From positions 2,790,001 through 2,854,000 of the forward strand of contig NZ_CP137892.1 of NCBI RefSeq assembly GCF_033547155.1: a stretch of 64,000 bases of DNA. Reading direction: 5' to 3'. Below the pieces are notes generated by a model, which made no database searches, was not told the DNA's origin, and saw only the letters and a program-made list of their open reading frames with translations. A program made the position numbers and the translations under genes. This DNA is from Pseudomonas benzenivorans. GTDB taxonomy: Bacteria; Pseudomonadota; Gammaproteobacteria; Pseudomonadales; Pseudomonadaceae. How positions within the stretch are numbered: the stretch's first letter is position 1; each line of letters begins with the position of its first letter. Shown here piece after piece: positions 53,782 to 62,532 of the stretch.

Positions 53782-54116
53782 ACCCACCGGAACTGCCCGC
53801 CAAGGCCTCGCGCAGCGAGCTGCGCAAGGCCTTGCTGCGCATGCGCCTGGAAATGCATCGCCAGGAGCTGCGTCACGAAACCCTGCGCCTGCTGCAACCG
53901 CTGCACCAGGCGCAAGACCTCGGCCGGCAGTGGCGCGAAACGCTAGGTGGCAGCAACGCACCGCTCTGGGCCACCGGCGGCGCACTGCTGTTGGCGACCC
54001 TGGGCATGCGCCGCAGCCACTGGCGGCGCTGGCTGCGCATCGCGCTGCTGGCCTTCCCGCTGCTGCGCCGGCGCCCGCCGCGCGCCCCCGCCAGGGCGCA
54101 GTCCGAGCACGACTAA
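53778..54116 (+). CDS. YqjK-like basic protein
   Basis: A 112-residue very basic protein. An amphipathic, arginine-rich N-terminal helix (SRSELRKALLRMRLEMHRQELRHETLRLLQPL) is followed by a short hydrophobic stretch (PLWATGGALLLATLGM) and an arginine-rich tail. Its position after yqjD/yqjE-like genes with an ATGA overlap matches YqjK. Sequence conservation in this family is low, so the name rests mainly on context. Confidence 0.7.
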   Translation: MNPPELPAKASRSELRKALLRMRLEMHRQELRHETLRLLQPLHQAQDLGRQWRETLGGSNAPLWATGGALLLATLGMRRSHWRRWLRIALLAFPLLRRRPPRAPARAQSEHD

Positions 54117-54208
54117 CAAGCCAGTCGACTGGTCGGCGCACGACCTCAGGCTACGACCCCGCCGACTAGGCTTCGGGGTATCCGCAGGTCGTCCATGAGG
54201 TTCGGATC

Positions 54209-54802
54209 ATGTCCACTTACCCCGCTCGTCTGCTGGTTGTCGGCCTGCTGCTCGCGCTGCCCGCTGCCGGGGCGGCCGAGCAACGGCCTGCGTCCGAGCT
54301 GACCGTGAACTACCGCGATGTCCAGCCGATCCTCATCGGCCGCTGCGCCAAGTGCCACGCCCCCCAAGGCATCATGGGGCCGGCGCCGGAGGGCTACTCG
54401 CTGGTCGACTATGCATCGACCCTGGCCCAGAGCGAACGCGCGCGCGTGGTTCCCGGCTCGGCAGAGGCCAGCGAACTGGTGCGACGTATTCGCGGCCAGG
54501 CGCGGCCACGCATGCCCTTCGACGGCCCGCCCTTTCTCGCCGAGGAGGAGATAGCCCTGATCGTCGCCTGGATCGACCAGGGCGCCCGCGACGCCCAGGG
54601 CAAACCAGCGCCGGTTCCACGCGGGGCCAGGCTGCGCCTGCACGGCAGACTGGAAGCGAACTGGCGGCTGGACGGACTGGCGTTGAAGATCACCAGCGCG
54701 ACCCGCGTCGAGGACTCGCCGCAACCGGGCGACTATGTCCAGGTCCGCGGCCGCCTGCTGGAGGACGGCAGCCTGCTGCTCGAACGCATCCGCCGGCGCT
54801 GA
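54209..54802 (+). CDS. Exported c-type cytochrome-domain protein
   Basis: A 197-residue protein with a signal peptide (MSTYPARLLVVGLLLALPAAGAA). A planctomycete-type cytochrome c domain follows: VNYRDVQPILIGRCAKCHAPQGIMGPAPEGYSL with haem motif C46-A-K-C49-H50. MPFDGPPFLAEEEIALIVAWIDQGARD carries the likely distal methionine. The last 60 residues (RLHGRLEANWRLDGLALKITSATRVEDSPQPGDYVQVRGRLLEDGSLLLERI) look like a small OB/beta-barrel domain. A periplasmic electron carrier or metal-related sensor is plausible; partner unknown. Confidence 0.82.
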   Translation: MSTYPARLLVVGLLLALPAAGAAEQRPASELTVNYRDVQPILIGRCAKCHAPQGIMGPAPEGYSLVDYASTLAQSERARVVPGSAEASELVRRIRGQARPRMPFDGPPFLAEEEIALIVAWIDQGARDAQGKPAPVPRGARLRLHGRLEANWRLDGLALKITSATRVEDSPQPGDYVQVRGRLLEDGSLLLERIRRR

Positions 54803-54832
54803 TTCCGCCAGCCCTCGTCGCACGGGCCCCTT

Positions 54833-55435
54833 TCAGTCGCGCAGGTGATTGCGCCTGAAGATCTCCTCACCCATGGCCGCTATCTGCCCCTCGATCAGGG
54901 CCTCGAAGGGCTTGAGCAAGGCGTCGAAACGCGCCGGCGCCTCGAGGATATCCAGCGCTTGGACAATCGCCTCGATACTGGACAAGGCGCCCGGCATCGG
55001 TGCCTTGCGCAGGCGATAGCGCGAGGACAGCCCCTGTGGCAGCGCCACTCTCGGCAAGGCCGCCAGCGCCGGATTCAGGTGCAGCAGCTTGCGCGCCTTG
55101 CGCCAGGTGCCGTCGGGCACCACCAGCAGCGGCGGCGTGCCCTGCCCTGCCTCCGCGAACTGCGCCAGGGGCTGCGCGCCCTCCCCGGGAAACAGCAGGC
55201 AGGGCCGGTAGCCGGGCTGAGCGAGCAGCTGCGGCAAACCCTCGAGCACCTCGCCCACCCGCAACTCGGCATTGCCCAAACCCAGCGCAGCCAAACGCGC
55301 GGTATTCAAGGCATGCCCGACTTCGCTCGGGTGCTGCAGGATAAGTACGCGGGTATGGCTGTCGAGTCGGGGAATCAGGGCGCACAGGCAATGATCGAGC
55401 GGGCGGCAGCAGCGTGGACAGTGGGGGCGTGGCAT
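54833..55435 (-). CDS. tapT: tRNA-uridine aminocarboxypropyltransferase (TapT, DTW domain)
   Basis: A 200-residue DTW-domain enzyme that forms acp3U in tRNA from S-adenosylmethionine. An N-terminal zinc-type cysteine cluster (CPRCCRPLDHCLC, 6-18) precedes LDSHTRVLILQHPSEVGHALNTARLAALGL. The DTW motif is in VPDGTWRKARKLL. SSRYRLRKAPMPGALSSIEAI and the C-terminal ALIEGQIAAMGEE close the family pattern. An AGAGGAG site selects the ATG; an upstream in-frame ATG 15 codons earlier lacks one. It is a single gene convergent with the cytochrome gene. Confidence 0.9.
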   Translation of the reverse strand: MPRPHCPRCCRPLDHCLCALIPRLDSHTRVLILQHPSEVGHALNTARLAALGLGNAELRVGEVLEGLPQLLAQPGYRPCLLFPGEGAQPLAQFAEAGQGTPPLLVVPDGTWRKARKLLHLNPALAALPRVALPQGLSSRYRLRKAPMPGALSSIEAIVQALDILEAPARFDALLKPFEALIEGQIAAMGEEIFRRNHLRD

Positions 55436-55539
55436 CGGTATCTCCTCTGCCGCGCAGTGTGCCACACGCCCGCGTCCCACATCGCCCGGCAGGCTTGGCG
55501 GCGCATCCGCCCCTGCCGGACGAGCACGCTCTGACGCCC

Positions 55540-57105
55540 TTAGCGGTTGAAGCGCTCGGCCAGGCTGTGCAGGTACTCGGCCATGTCTTCGAGCTCCTTG
55601 CCGATGGCCGCTCCCCGATGCGCCTGCTCGGCGCTGCGATCGGAAAGCTGGGCGATCCGGGTGATCTGCCGGTTGATGTCCTCGGCCACCTGGCTCTGCT
55701 GCTCGGACGCCGCGGCCATCTGCTGACTCATACCGGTGATGCGACTGACCGACTCGCTGATGCCGTCCAGCGCACTGCGCACCGCCTCGACGCTCTCCAC
55801 GCTGGTCCGGGAAATATCTTCGCCCCGGCCGGCCGTGGCGACCGCACGGTCGGCGCCGGCACGCAGGGTGGCGATGATGCCGTGAATCTGCTCGGTCGAC
55901 TCGCGGGTGCGCCCGGCCAACGCCCGCACCTCGTCGGCGACCACCGCGAAGCCCCGCCCTTGCTCGCCGGCCCGCGCCGCCTCGATGGCGGCGTTGAGGG
56001 CCAGCAGGTTGGTCTGCTCGGCGATCGAGGTGATCACATCGGCGACACTGCCGATCGACTGGGTTGCATCGGCCAGCTCGCTGACCGCCAGGCCGATATC
56101 CACCACGGACTGGGCCATCTGCGACATCGACTCCAGACTGCCGCCGGCCAACTGCCGGCCTTGCTGGGCCAGGCGCTCGGCCTCCTCAGCGGCATGGGCG
56201 GTGTTCTGCACATTGTGGGTGACTTCCTGGATGGTGGCGGTCATCTGGTTGATAGCGGTGGCCGACTGATCGGTCTCGCTGCGCTGCTGGTCGAGCATCT
56301 CGGCCCCGGAGCGCGACAGGTCCGCGGCCTGGGACGCCCGCTCCTTGACTCTGACCCCGGCATCCTCCAGGCGCGTCAAGGCGGTCTGCAGGCGCGCCTC
56401 CTCGCTGATCATGGCTAGGTCGAGCAAGGCCTGCGCGCCGCGGTTGTCGCTGTAGGTCAGGGCCACCAGGCTGTCGGTGAAGGCTTTCGGGTGCTGGGCC
56501 AGGGTCTGGCGAATCGCTTGCCGGCGGCTGTGCAGCTGGTAGACGCCAAGGGCGCACAGCACCGCGGCGATGAAGGCCAGGAGCCAAGGGCCGGCGAGCA
56601 GGAAGTGGACGCCCAGAATGGCGATCGCCGCACAGAGCAACGGCCAGGCGCGCAGCAGCTCGTAGGTCCAGTCGTCCAGCCTGGGCACCGCCGGCTTGCC
56701 CGCCCGCAGCCGCGCGTAGAGCGCCTCGGCCCGCCGCTTCTGCGCTGCGCTGGGCAACGAGCGCACCGATTCGTAGCCGGCCATCCGGCCGTTCTCGTAG
56801 ATGGGCGTCACGTAGGCGCTGACCCAGTAGAAATCGCCGTTCTTCGCCCGGTTCTTGACGATGCCCATCCAGGGCTTGCCCTGCTTGATGGTCTGCCACA
56901 TCTGGGCGAAGACCGCCGGCGGCATGTCCGGATGGCGCACCAGGTTGTGCGGCTGGCCGATCAATTCCTCGCGGGTGAAGCCGCTGATGGCGACGAAGGC
57001 ATCGTTGCAGTAGGTGATCTTGCTGCTCAGGTCGGTGGTGGAGATCAACCGCTGCTGCTCGGGAAAGGTTCTTTCCCGCTGAGTCACTGGGAGGTTCTGG
57101 CGCAT
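55540..57105 (-). CDS. Aer-like PAS-domain methyl-accepting chemotaxis protein
   Basis: A 521-residue receptor. The N-terminal PAS domain ([18 protein letters not shown], then [28 protein letters not shown] and KNGDFYWV) is the Aer FAD-binding type. Two hydrophobic segments follow ([40 protein letters not shown]). The C-terminal signalling hairpin is [43 protein letters not shown]. It senses redox or oxygen state and signals through CheA/CheW/CheV. The start is at the ATG with the canonical MRQNLPVTQ; an ATG 11 codons earlier is possible. Confidence 0.93.
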   Translation of the reverse strand: MRQNLPVTQRERTFPEQQRLISTTDLSSKITYCNDAFVAISGFTREELIGQPHNLVRHPDMPPAVFAQMWQTIKQGKPWMGIVKNRAKNGDFYWVSAYVTPIYENGRMAGYESVRSLPSAAQKRRAEALYARLRAGKPAVPRLDDWTYELLRAWPLLCAAIAILGVHFLLAGPWLLAFIAAVLCALGVYQLHSRRQAIRQTLAQHPKAFTDSLVALTYSDNRGAQALLDLAMISEEARLQTALTRLEDAGVRVKERASQAADLSRSGAEMLDQQRSETDQSATAINQMTATIQEVTHNVQNTAHAAEEAERLAQQGRQLAGGSLESMSQMAQSVVDIGLAVSELADATQSIGSVADVITSIAEQTNLLALNAAIEAARAGEQGRGFAVVADEVRALAGRTRESTEQIHGIIATLRAGADRAVATAGRGEDISRTSVESVEAVRSALDGISESVSRITGMSQQMAAASEQQSQVAEDINRQITRIAQLSDRSAEQAHRGAAIGKELEDMAEYLHSLAERFNR

Positions 57106-57201
57106 CGGTACGGTCCCTGTCGTAGAGGAGTCGGGCATTCCATATCCACACAGAAATTAGGTCTAGCACAGCCTCGGCACTGCGCCAGCATGATTCCGCC
57201 A

Positions 57202-58095
57202 TCACAGGGCGTTGAGCTGGGCCTTGAGCAGGTCGCGGAAGGTCTGGATCAGCGGCTCGCGCGAGCGGCCGCGGCGCAGGATCAGGGAGAACGGCGCCTG
57301 GTAGCCGAAGACGGTCGGCAACAGCACGCGCAGGCGGCCCTGGCCGACCCAATGCTGGGTGTAGTGTTCCGGCAGGTAGCCGATGTAGGCGCCCGACAGC
57401 ACCAGGATCAGCTGCGCCTCCATCGACTCCACGGTCGCCGCGCTGTGCTTGAAGCCGTGTCGCGCCAGCTCCGACTGGCTCCAGTAGCCACGGCCGACCA
57501 TGCGCTGCTGGGTCACCAGTTCCTCCGGAATGCGCCGTTCGGGAAACAGTGGATGGCGGTCGCTGCAGTACAGCCAGTGCTGCTCGCGGTACAGCGGCTG
57601 GTAGACCAGGCCGTTCATCCGCGTGGGGCAGGCGCTGATGGCCAGGTCCAGGCGGTTCTCCAGCACCGCCAGCTGCAGCTCGTAGGGGCTCATCACCGAG
57701 AGGTGCAGGTGCACCGCGGGATGCTCCTGGCTGTAGGCCCCGATCACCTCGGCCAGCGGCAGCGCCGGGTCGCTGACGGTGGTGTCCAGCACCCCCAGGT
57801 TGAGCGTGCCGCGCAGCTCGCCCTTGAGCTCCGCGGCATAGCGTTCGAAGCCCTCCAACTGGCCGAGCAGGCGCAGGGTCTCCTGGTAGAACAGCTCGCC
57901 CTTGCTGGTCAGGCTGAAACCGCCGCGGCCGCGGTGGCACAGGGTGATGCCCAGCTGGCCCTCCAGCTGGCTCATATAGGTGCTGATCGCCGAGGTCGAC
58001 AGGTTCAGCTCCTGCTGCGCGGCGGCGAAGCCCTGATGACGCACCACGCTGACGAAGATGCGTAGCAGTTTCAGATCCGGCAGGGCTTGGCTCAT
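57202..58095 (-). CDS. gbuR: LysR-family regulator, probable GbuR
   Basis: A 297-residue LysR-type regulator. N-terminal winged HTH: LPDLKLLRIFVSVVRHQGFAAAQQELNLSTSAISTYMSQLEGQLGITLCHRGRGG. The C-terminal substrate domain covers LRGTLNLGVLDTTVSDPALPLAEVIGAYSQ and the rest. It is divergent from the guanidinobutyrase gene across 239 bases that contain a good palindromic operator, so it is likely the activator responding to 4-guanidinobutyrate, as GbuR does in P. aeruginosa. Ligand is inferred. Confidence 0.88.
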   Translation of the reverse strand: MSQALPDLKLLRIFVSVVRHQGFAAAQQELNLSTSAISTYMSQLEGQLGITLCHRGRGGFSLTSKGELFYQETLRLLGQLEGFERYAAELKGELRGTLNLGVLDTTVSDPALPLAEVIGAYSQEHPAVHLHLSVMSPYELQLAVLENRLDLAISACPTRMNGLVYQPLYREQHWLYCSDRHPLFPERRIPEELVTQQRMVGRGYWSQSELARHGFKHSAATVESMEAQLILVLSGAYIGYLPEHYTQHWVGQGRLRVLLPTVFGYQAPFSLILRRGRSREPLIQTFRDLLKAQLNAL

Positions 58096-58219
58096 CGGGG
58101 TTTCCCAGTCAGCGGCTAAGGAGGGGGTTGAGTGCAGCGATGACCATGCGGCCGAGGCGATGGATGACACCGCTATGCGGCTAACCTGCGCGGCCCGACC
58201 CATCCTACAGAGGCATTTA

Positions 58220-58243
58220 TTAGTTTAGAAATCTCTGAACTAA
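58220..58243. promoter_or_regulatory. Candidate GbuR operator
   Basis: Inverted repeat with arms TTAGTTTAGA and TCTGAACTAA separated by AATC; the arms match in 9 of 10 positions. It lies 92 bases before the guanidinobutyrase start and 125 bases before the regulator start, a normal position for a LysR-type regulator. Confidence 0.65.
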
Positions 58244-58334
58244 GTTTTTGCCCTGGACGATTTGTCCCCCCGCCATCCTGTCCAACAATCCGGCCCAACG
58301 CTTCCTACAACCACAACGACCGTGAGGCCTTCCC

Positions 58335-59294
58335 ATGGACAAGATCCTGCACCAGCCCCTGGGCGGCAACGAGATGCCCCGCTTCGGCGGCATCGCCACC
58401 ATGATGCGCCTGCCGCATATCCAGAGCGCCGAGGACAAACGCCAGCTGGACGTCGCCTTCGTCGGCGTACCCCTGGACATCGGCACCTCGCTGCGCTCCG
58501 GCACCCGCTTCGGCCCCCGCGAGATCCGCGCCCAGTCGGTGATGATCCGCCCCTACAACATGGCCACCGGCGCCGCGCCCTTCGACTCGCTGAACATCGC
58601 CGACATCGGCGACGTGGCGATCAACACCTTCAACATGGCCGAGGCCATCCGCATCATCGAGCAGGCCTACGACGAGATCGTCGAGTACGGCATCAAGCCG
58701 CTGACCCTGGGCGGCGACCACACCATCACCCTGCCGATCCTGCGCGCGCTGAAGAAGAAGCACGGCAAGATCGGCCTGGTGCACATCGACGCCCATGCCG
58801 ACGTCAACGACCATATGTTCGGCGAGAAGATCGCCCACGGCACCACCTTCCGCCGCGCGGTGGAAGAAGACCTGCTGGACTGCGACCGGGTGGTGCAGAT
58901 CGGCCTGCGCGCCCAGGGCTATACCGCCGAGGACTTCAACTGGAGCCGCAAGCAGGGCTTCCGCGTGGTCCAGGCCGAGGAGTGCTGGCACCAGTCGCTG
59001 GCACCGCTGATGGCCGAGGTGCGCGAAAAGGTCGGCGGCGGCCCGGTGTACCTGTCCTTCGACATCGACGGCATCGACCCGGCCTGGGCGCCGGGCACCG
59101 GCACCCCGGAGATCGGCGGCCTGACCACCATCCAGGCCATGGAGATCATCCGCGGCTGCCAGGGCCTGGACCTGATCGGCGGCGACCTGGTGGAGGTTTC
59201 CCCGCCCTACGACACCACCGGCAACACCTCGTTGCTGGGCGCCAACCTGCTGTACGAAATGCTCTGCGTGTTGCCCGGCGTGCAGCGTCGCTGA
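58335..59294 (+). CDS. gbuA: Guanidinobutyrase
   Basis: A 319-residue ureohydrolase that splits 4-guanidinobutyrate to 4-aminobutyrate and urea. The manganese-binding motifs of the arginase fold are complete: GGDHT (H129), D152-A-H154-A-D156 and D243-I-D245 (SFDIDGIDPAWAPGTGTPE). The N-terminus MDKILHQPLGGNEMPRFGGIATMMRLP is nearly that of P. aeruginosa GbuA as I recall it. Agmatinase is the main alternative, but the sequence and the decarboxylase two genes downstream favour guanidinobutyrase. First of a likely operon. Confidence 0.93.
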   Translation: MDKILHQPLGGNEMPRFGGIATMMRLPHIQSAEDKRQLDVAFVGVPLDIGTSLRSGTRFGPREIRAQSVMIRPYNMATGAAPFDSLNIADIGDVAINTFNMAEAIRIIEQAYDEIVEYGIKPLTLGGDHTITLPILRALKKKHGKIGLVHIDAHADVNDHMFGEKIAHGTTFRRAVEEDLLDCDRVVQIGLRAQGYTAEDFNWSRKQGFRVVQAEECWHQSLAPLMAEVREKVGGGPVYLSFDIDGIDPAWAPGTGTPEIGGLTTIQAMEIIRGCQGLDLIGGDLVEVSPPYDTTGNTSLLGANLLYEMLCVLPGVQRR

Positions 59295-59317
59295 GCGACC
59301 GGGCCTTTTCTTCGACA

Positions 59318-59339
59318 CTGGGCGCCGAACGGCGCCCAG
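59318..59339. repeat. Intercistronic hairpin after gbuA
   Basis: Perfect 9-bp stem CTGGGCGCC / GGCGCCCAG with loop GAAC, without U-tract. Likely an mRNA stabiliser or partial attenuator between gbuA and the transporter. Confidence 0.6.
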
Positions 59340-59348
59340 GCACTGCAC

Positions 59349-59356
59349 AACAACAA
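59349..59356 (+). promoter_or_regulatory. Candidate Hfq-Crc site before the transporter
   Basis: AACAACAA, an exact AAnAAnAA motif, sits just upstream of the AAGGTG ribosome site of the transporter gene. Confidence 0.5.
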
Positions 59357-59369
59357 TTAAGGTGCTGAC

Positions 59370-60764
59370 ATGAATCACGACGAAACCATGCCGCTGTTGG
59401 ACGACCAGCCGCCGGCCACCTCCAGCTTCAACCTGCGCCAGCTGCTGATCTTCCTGATCCCCTCGCTGCTCGGCGTGCTGCTGTTCCTCACCCCCATCGT
59501 CTACGACGGCAAGGTGACCATCGGCCTCGGGGTCATGGCCGATGCCCTGAAGGCGGCGCTGGCGGCCTGGCTGCCGGCCATCGCCACCGGCCTGCTGCTG
59601 TTCTCCGCCGCCCTGGGCCTGCTGGCCAGCCTGTTCAAGCCGCGCTGGCTCACCGAGCGCCGCGCGCTCAACGAGCTGTTCAACCTGCATCCGCTGTGGC
59701 TGGGCCTGCGGGTGCTCGGCGCGGTCTTCGCCGCCATGACCTTCTGGCAGTTCGGTCCCGAGTGGATCTGGAACGCCAACACCGGCGGCGTGGTGCTCAA
59801 GGACCTGGCACCGGTGCTGATCACCTTCTTCCTGGTGGCCGGGCTGATCCTGCCGCTGCTCACCGACTACGGCCTGATGGAGTTCTGCGGCACCCTGGTG
59901 CGCAACCTGTTCCGCAAGATCTTCGGCCTGCCCGGGCGCTCGGCCATCGACGCCATCGCCAGCTGGCTGGGCTCGGGCACCGTCGGCGTGCTGATCACCG
60001 CCCAGCAGTACCAGAAGGGTTTCTACAGCGCCCGGGAAGCGGCGGTGATCGCCACCAACTTCTCCATCGCCTCGATCGCCTTCAGCCTGCTGATCACCAG
60101 CTTCATGAAGCTCGACCATCTGTTCGTGCCCTTCTACCTGACCGTGGTGGTCGCCGGCCTGGCCGCCGCCATCATCACCCCACGCATCCCGCCGCTGTCG
60201 TGGAAGAAGGACGAGTACGTCGCCGGCGTCGGCAAGCAGATCAAGGAAGACGTGCCCAGCGGCACCTCGCTGCTGCGCTGGGGCGTCACCCAGGCGGTCA
60301 AGCGGGCCAACGCCAACCCCTCGCCGGCGCAGATGGTCAAGGTCGGCGTGCACAACGTGGTGGACATCTGGCTGGGCCTGCTGCCGCTGGTGATGGCCAT
60401 CGGCACCGTCTCCCTGGCCATCGCCGAGTTCACCCCGGTGTTCAACTGGCTGTCCTACCCGATCGTACCGCTACTCGAGGCGCTGCAGCTGCCGGAGGCG
60501 GCCAAGGCGGCGCCGGCCATGCTGGTGGGCTTCGCCGACATGTTCCTGCCGGCGGTGCTGGGCAAGGGCATCGAGAGCGAGCTGACCCGCTTCGTGGTGG
60601 CCTGCGTGTCGCTGACCCAACTGATCTACATGTCTGAGGTGGGCGTGCTGATCATCAAGGCCAAGCTGCCGCTGAACCTGCTGGAGCTGTTCGTCATCTT
60701 CATCATCCGCACCCTGATCACCCTGCCGATCATCGCCCTGATGGCGCACTGGATCGTCGGCTGA
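59370..60764 (+). CDS. YjiH-family membrane transporter, probably for guanidino compounds
   Basis: A 464-residue inner-membrane protein with ten or more helices and nucleoside-recognition (Gate) domains: LLIFLIPSLLGVLLFLTPIVYDGKVTIGLGV, then GRSAIDAIASWLGSGTVGVLITAQQYQKGFYSAREAAVIATNFS, and FADMFLPAVLGKGIESELTRFVVACVSLTQLIYMSEVGVLIIKAKLPL. YjiH proteins are uncharacterised. Location between gbuA and the ketoarginine decarboxylase makes a guanidinobutyrate or arginine-derivative carrier likely, but this is inference from context. Confidence 0.85.
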   Translation: MNHDETMPLLDDQPPATSSFNLRQLLIFLIPSLLGVLLFLTPIVYDGKVTIGLGVMADALKAALAAWLPAIATGLLLFSAALGLLASLFKPRWLTERRALNELFNLHPLWLGLRVLGAVFAAMTFWQFGPEWIWNANTGGVVLKDLAPVLITFFLVAGLILPLLTDYGLMEFCGTLVRNLFRKIFGLPGRSAIDAIASWLGSGTVGVLITAQQYQKGFYSAREAAVIATNFSIASIAFSLLITSFMKLDHLFVPFYLTVVVAGLAAAIITPRIPPLSWKKDEYVAGVGKQIKEDVPSGTSLLRWGVTQAVKRANANPSPAQMVKVGVHNVVDIWLGLLPLVMAIGTVSLAIAEFTPVFNWLSYPIVPLLEALQLPEAAKAAPAMLVGFADMFLPAVLGKGIESELTRFVVACVSLTQLIYMSEVGVLIIKAKLPLNLLELFVIFIIRTLITLPIIALMAHWIVG

Positions 60765-60770
60765 AGCCGC

Positions 60771-60795
60771 GCCCTCTCCCCTGCCGGGAGAGGGC
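60771..60795. repeat. Intercistronic hairpin after the transporter gene
   Basis: Perfect 10-bp stem GCCCTCTCCC / GGGAGAGGGC around CTGCC. This sequence type recurs between genes in many Pseudomonas genomes. It lies 28 bases before the decarboxylase start and has no U-tract. Confidence 0.65.
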
Positions 60796-60822
60796 CTCGC
60801 TGTCTGAACTGAAGGAAAGACC

Positions 60823-62424
60823 ATGACCACCTGCGGCGAATTTCTCGTCAAGCAACTCGAGGCCTGGGGCGTCGACACCGTATTCGGCATTCCCGGCGTG
60901 CACACCGTCGAGCTGTACCGCGGCCTGCCGCACAGCGGCATCCGCCATGTCACCCCGCGCCACGAGCAGGGCGCCGGCTTCATGGCCGACGGCTACGCGC
61001 GCAGCACCGGCAAGCCCGGGGTGTGCTTCATCATCACCGGCCCGGGGATGACCAATATCCTCACCGCCATGGCCCAGGCCTACGCCGACTCCATCCCGAT
61101 GCTGGTGATTTCCAGCGTCAACGAGCGCGAGCGCCTCGGCCTGGGCAAGGGCTACCTGCACGAGCTGCCGAACCAGCGGGAGCTGGTGGCCGGCGTCAGC
61201 GCCTTCAGCCATACCCTGATGAGCGTCGAGGAGCTGCCTGGCGTGCTGGCCCGCGCCTTCGCCGTGTTCGAGGGCGAGCGGCCGCGTCCGGTGCACATCG
61301 AACTGCCGCTGGACATCATCACCGCCCCGGCCGGACACATGCGCCTGCAGGCCAAGCCCAGCGTGTCCCGCCCGGCCCCGGCCGTGGCCCAGCTGCGCGA
61401 GGCGGCGGCCAAGCTGCGCGGGGCCAAGCGCCCGCTGCTGCTGCTCGGCGGCGGCTGCGTCGAGGCCCAGGCCGAGGCCCGCGCCCTGGCCACCGCCCTG
61501 GACGCGCCGACCGCCCTGACCATCAACGCCAAGGGCCTGCTGCCGCCGGGCCACCCGCTGCTGCTGGGCAGCAACCAGTCGCTGCTGCCCGTGCGCCAGC
61601 TGGCCCTGGAGGCCGACGTGGTGCTGGCCATCGGCACCGAGCTGGGCGAGACCGATTACGACGTGGTGTTCGACGGCAACTTCAAGCTCGGCGGCGAGCT
61701 GATCCGCATCGACATCGACGCCCAGCAGCTGCTGCGCAACCACATGCCGAGCCTGGCGATCCAGAGCGACGCGCGCCTGGCCATGCGCCTGCTGCTGGCC
61801 GACCTGCCGCGCGGCGAGCTGCGCGCGGACAGCCCCGGCGCCCGGCGCACCGCGGCGGTACAGGCGCAGCTGGCCGAGGACTTCAGCGGCTGGGCGCACT
61901 ATCGCCAGCTGTTCGCCACCGTGCTGGAGGCCCTGCCGGAGGCGCGCTTCGTCGGCGACTCGACGCAGACGGTGTACAGCGGCAACCACCTGGTCGAGCT
62001 GGACGGCGCCCGGCGCTGGTTCAACTCCTCCACCGGCTACGGCACCCTGGGCTACGGCCTGCCGGCGGCCATCGGCGCCAAGTTGGGCGAACCGGCGCGC
62101 CCGGTGGTGTGCCTGATCGGCGACGGCGGCATCCAGTTCACCCTGCCCGAGCTGGCCAGCGCGGTGGAGGCCGGCGTCGGCATCATCGTGCTGCTGTGGA
62201 ACAACGCGGGCTACGGCGAGATCAAGCGCTATATGGAGCGCCGGGACATTACCCCCATAGGCGTGGACATCTATACCCCGGACCTGATCGCCATCGCCCG
62301 GGGCTACGGCTGCGCCGCCGAGCAGGCCCGCGACCACGCCCACCTGGCCGAGCTGCTGCGCGGCGCACCGGCCGATCGTCCGCTGGTCATCGAAGTGCTG
62401 GAGAGCGCCCCCTTCCATCCCTGA
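60823..62424 (+). CDS. 5-guanidino-2-oxopentanoate decarboxylase (ThDP enzyme)
   Basis: A 533-residue thiamine-diphosphate enzyme: MTTCGEFLVKQLEAWGVDTVFGIPGVHTVELYRGL, catalytic glutamate in TPRHEQGAGFMADGYARSTG, and the cofactor motif GDGGIQFTLPELASAVEAG ... LLWNNAGYGEI (GDG to NN). It is like AruI, which decarboxylates 2-ketoarginine to 4-guanidinobutyraldehyde in the arginine transaminase pathway. Linkage with guanidinobutyrase supports that. I leave the symbol blank because aruI proper sits beside aruH in P. aeruginosa. Acetolactate synthase is the main alternative by fold. Confidence 0.86.
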   Translation: MTTCGEFLVKQLEAWGVDTVFGIPGVHTVELYRGLPHSGIRHVTPRHEQGAGFMADGYARSTGKPGVCFIITGPGMTNILTAMAQAYADSIPMLVISSVNERERLGLGKGYLHELPNQRELVAGVSAFSHTLMSVEELPGVLARAFAVFEGERPRPVHIELPLDIITAPAGHMRLQAKPSVSRPAPAVAQLREAAAKLRGAKRPLLLLGGGCVEAQAEARALATALDAPTALTINAKGLLPPGHPLLLGSNQSLLPVRQLALEADVVLAIGTELGETDYDVVFDGNFKLGGELIRIDIDAQQLLRNHMPSLAIQSDARLAMRLLLADLPRGELRADSPGARRTAAVQAQLAEDFSGWAHYRQLFATVLEALPEARFVGDSTQTVYSGNHLVELDGARRWFNSSTGYGTLGYGLPAAIGAKLGEPARPVVCLIGDGGIQFTLPELASAVEAGVGIIVLLWNNAGYGEIKRYMERRDITPIGVDIYTPDLIAIARGYGCAAEQARDHAHLAELLRGAPADRPLVIEVLESAPFHP

Positions 62425-62429
62425 GCGCC

Positions 62430-62463
62430 CTGCCCCTGGTCCCGACTCCCGGACCAGGGGCAG
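62430..62463. repeat. Strong hairpin after the decarboxylase gene
   Basis: Perfect 13-bp stem CTGCCCCTGGTCC / GGACCAGGGGCAG with an 8-base loop, starting 5 bases after the stop codon. It has no U-tract but its strength and place suggest it ends or protects the operon transcript. Confidence 0.65.
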
Positions 62464-62532
62464 AACCCAGCCCCCGCGCTCCGTCCGCAATGGAGTAGGC
62501 TGGAGTCAGTGCCAGCCCCGAGGGACAGCGCC

